DNA from: Streptomyces sp. DT2A-34
GTDB taxonomy: Bacteria > Actinomycetota > Actinomycetes > Streptomycetales > Streptomycetaceae
Direction of reading: 5' to 3'
Assembly (NCBI RefSeq): GCF_030499515.1
Contig: NZ_JASTWJ010000001.1
Coordinates: 2,584,001 to 2,648,000, forward strand
Length of the DNA: 64,000 nucleotides
The position numbers and the translations under genes are program-made. Shown here one piece after another: positions 63,000 to 64,000 of this stretch (the stretch's first letter is position 1; each line of letters begins with the position of its first letter). Below the pieces are notes generated by a model. The model was not told the origin of the DNA and did no database searches. It saw only the letters and a program-made list of their open reading frames with translations.

Positions 63000-64000
63000 T
63001 TACTTCAGTACGAGCGAGGTCCACGACTTGACCCAGTCGTCACGGTTGTCGGCGATCTTCGCCGGGTCCATGGTCTCGGGGTTCTTGGCCTGGGGGCCGT
63101 ACTTCGTGAACTCCGGCGGCACCTGCGCGGCCTCCCGGACCGGGTAGACGAACATGTTGAGCGGCATGTCGTCCTGGAACGTCTTGGTGAGCATGAAGTC
63201 GAGGAGCGCCTTGCCGCCCGCGGCGTTCTCGGCGTTGCTCAGCAGGCCCGCGTACTCGACCTGGCGGAAGCAGGTGCCGGTCGCGACACCGGTGGGCGCG
63301 GTCGTCGGTTTCGGGTCGGCGTAGATCACCTCGGCGGGCGGCGAGGAGGCGTACGACACGACGAGCGGCCGGTCGGCCTTGGCCTTCTTGCCGCCGGCGG
63401 ACCCGGAGAACTCCTCGTTGTAGGCCTGCTCCCAGCCGTCGACGACCTTGACGCCGTTGGCCTTCAGCTTCTTCCAGTAGTCCTGCCAGCCGTCGTCGCC
63501 GTACTTCGCGGCGGTGCCGAGCAGGAAGCCGAGGCCGGGCGAGGAGGTGGAGGCGTTCTCGGTGACGAGGAGGTTCTTGTACTCGGGCTTGATCAGGTCG
63601 TCGTACGACGTCGGCGGGGTCAGCTTGTGCTCGCTGAAGTAGGCCTTGTCGTAGTTGACGCAGATGTCGCCGGTGTCGATGGGCGTGACCCGGTGCTGGT
63701 CCTGGTCGGCCCGGTACTCGGGCAGGATCAGGTCGGAGCCCTTCGGCTCGTACGACTGGAACAGCCCGTTGTCGAGCGCCCGCGACAGCAGGGTGTTGTC
63801 GACGCCGAAGAAGACGTCGCCCTGCGGGTTGTCCTTGGTGAGGATCGCCTTGTTGACGGCCTGCCCGGCGTCGCCGTCCTCCAGGACCTTGACCTTGTAG
63901 CCGGACTGCTTCTCGAAGGCGGCGAGGACGCTCTTGGAGACGGCCCACGAGTTGTGGCTGACGAGCGTGACGGTCTTGGAACCGCCCCCGCTACCGCTGT
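63000..64000 (-). CDS. thiB: Thiamine ABC transporter substrate-binding protein (partial)
   Basis: The frame is open to the window edge, so the start and signal peptide lie outside; ~333 residues are visible. SKTVTLVSHNSWAVSKSVLAAF, then DGDAGQAVNKAIL, GDVFFGVDNTLLSRALDNGLF and TGDICVNYDKAYF match the ThiB family, which binds thiamine/TPP outside the membrane. It is the first gene of thiBPQ seen here; a TPP riboswitch, if any, would be upstream, beyond the window. Confidence 0.87.
   Translation of the reverse strand, partial: SGSGGGSKTVTLVSHNSWAVSKSVLAAFEKQSGYKVKVLEDGDAGQAVNKAILTKDNPQGDVFFGVDNTLLSRALDNGLFQSYEPKGSDLILPEYRADQDQHRVTPIDTGDICVNYDKAYFSEHKLTPPTSYDDLIKPEYKNLLVTENASTSSPGLGFLLGTAAKYGDDGWQDYWKKLKANGVKVVDGWEQAYNEEFSGSAGGKKAKADRPLVVSYASSPPAEVIYADPKPTTAPTGVATGTCFRQVEYAGLLSNAENAAGGKALLDFMLTKTFQDDMPLNMFVYPVREAAQVPPEFTKYGPQAKNPETMDPAKIADNRDDWVKSWTSLVLK

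Noticed and set aside
62980..64000. TPP riboswitch for the thi operon
   Set aside because: The leader of the first gene lies outside the window; no thi-box is visible between thiB and thiP.
1..64000. tRNA, rRNA or antibiotic biosynthesis clusters
   Set aside because: I saw no cloverleaf or rRNA-like segments and no polyketide or peptide synthetase domains in any frame.

Overview
The window is high-GC actinobacterial DNA. Codon use, leaderless-type starts, twin-arginine/lipobox exported proteins, an LAETG-type surface protein and dispersed GC-rich hairpin repeats all point to Streptomyces or a close relative. It is packed with genes and includes one decayed, mobile-rich stretch. The first gene (glycoside hydrolase family 3) and the last (thiamine-binding protein) are cut by the window edges.

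Layout. 1-9.5 kb: GH3 C-terminus, an aldehyde dehydrogenase, a PucR-type regulator with a 9-bp repeat array in its promoter region, a membrane P-loop ATPase of the TraD/VirD4 type, and a GABA aminotransferase. 9.6-12.1 kb: a frameshifted PAP2 phosphatase, a decayed IS701-family insertion sequence and a 147-bp MITE. Both elements sit at CTAG copies that supply the stop codons of the two flanking convergent genes. 12.1-20 kb: polyamine module 1, with a FAD oxidoreductase, PotA/B/C/D and aminobutyraldehyde dehydrogenase, followed by a small gene whose ribosome site lies in a long RNA stem. 20-29 kb: housekeeping genes (NADAR, DUF4190, adenosine deaminase, GDPD, a sigma factor fused to an anti-sigma-like domain, beta-lactamase-fold hydrolase, lipid kinase).

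29-49.6 kb looks like a genomic island. It begins with gene relics (sugar ABC transporter, OppD/F-like ATPase, ISKra4 transposase, IstB). It then carries a minus-strand cluster of 13 genes (31.4-43.9 kb) for aerobic aromatic-acid breakdown: ring-hydroxylating dioxygenase alpha and beta, ferredoxin, reductase, dihydrodiol dehydrogenase, class III extradiol dioxygenase, C-C hydrolase, hydratase, aldolase and acylating acetaldehyde dehydrogenase. The order of reactions is that of phenylpropionate/cinnamate (Hca/Mhp) degradation, ending in pyruvate and acetyl-CoA. An acyl-CoA ligase, a GNAT-like protein and an MDR reductase are embedded in it. A divergent IclR regulator, an XRE-cupin regulator and an MHS transporter complete the set. 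The right edge holds a 1.14-kb element with Tn7/Mu-like ends and one kinase-like P-loop gene.

49.6-54.4 kb: polyamine module 2, with a frameshifted second PotD, a second dehydrogenase, a divergent Lrp/AsnC regulator and an aminotransferase. The two modules could together take up putrescine and convert it to GABA and succinate; no glutamylpolyamine synthetase is seen. 54.7-64 kb: a divergent ABC pair with a degenerate ATPase, VOC and LOG proteins, the LAETG protein, a mycothiol/DinB-type enzyme and thiBPQ. Coding regions were read directly from the sequence; family names come from motif recognition, and no database search was run.
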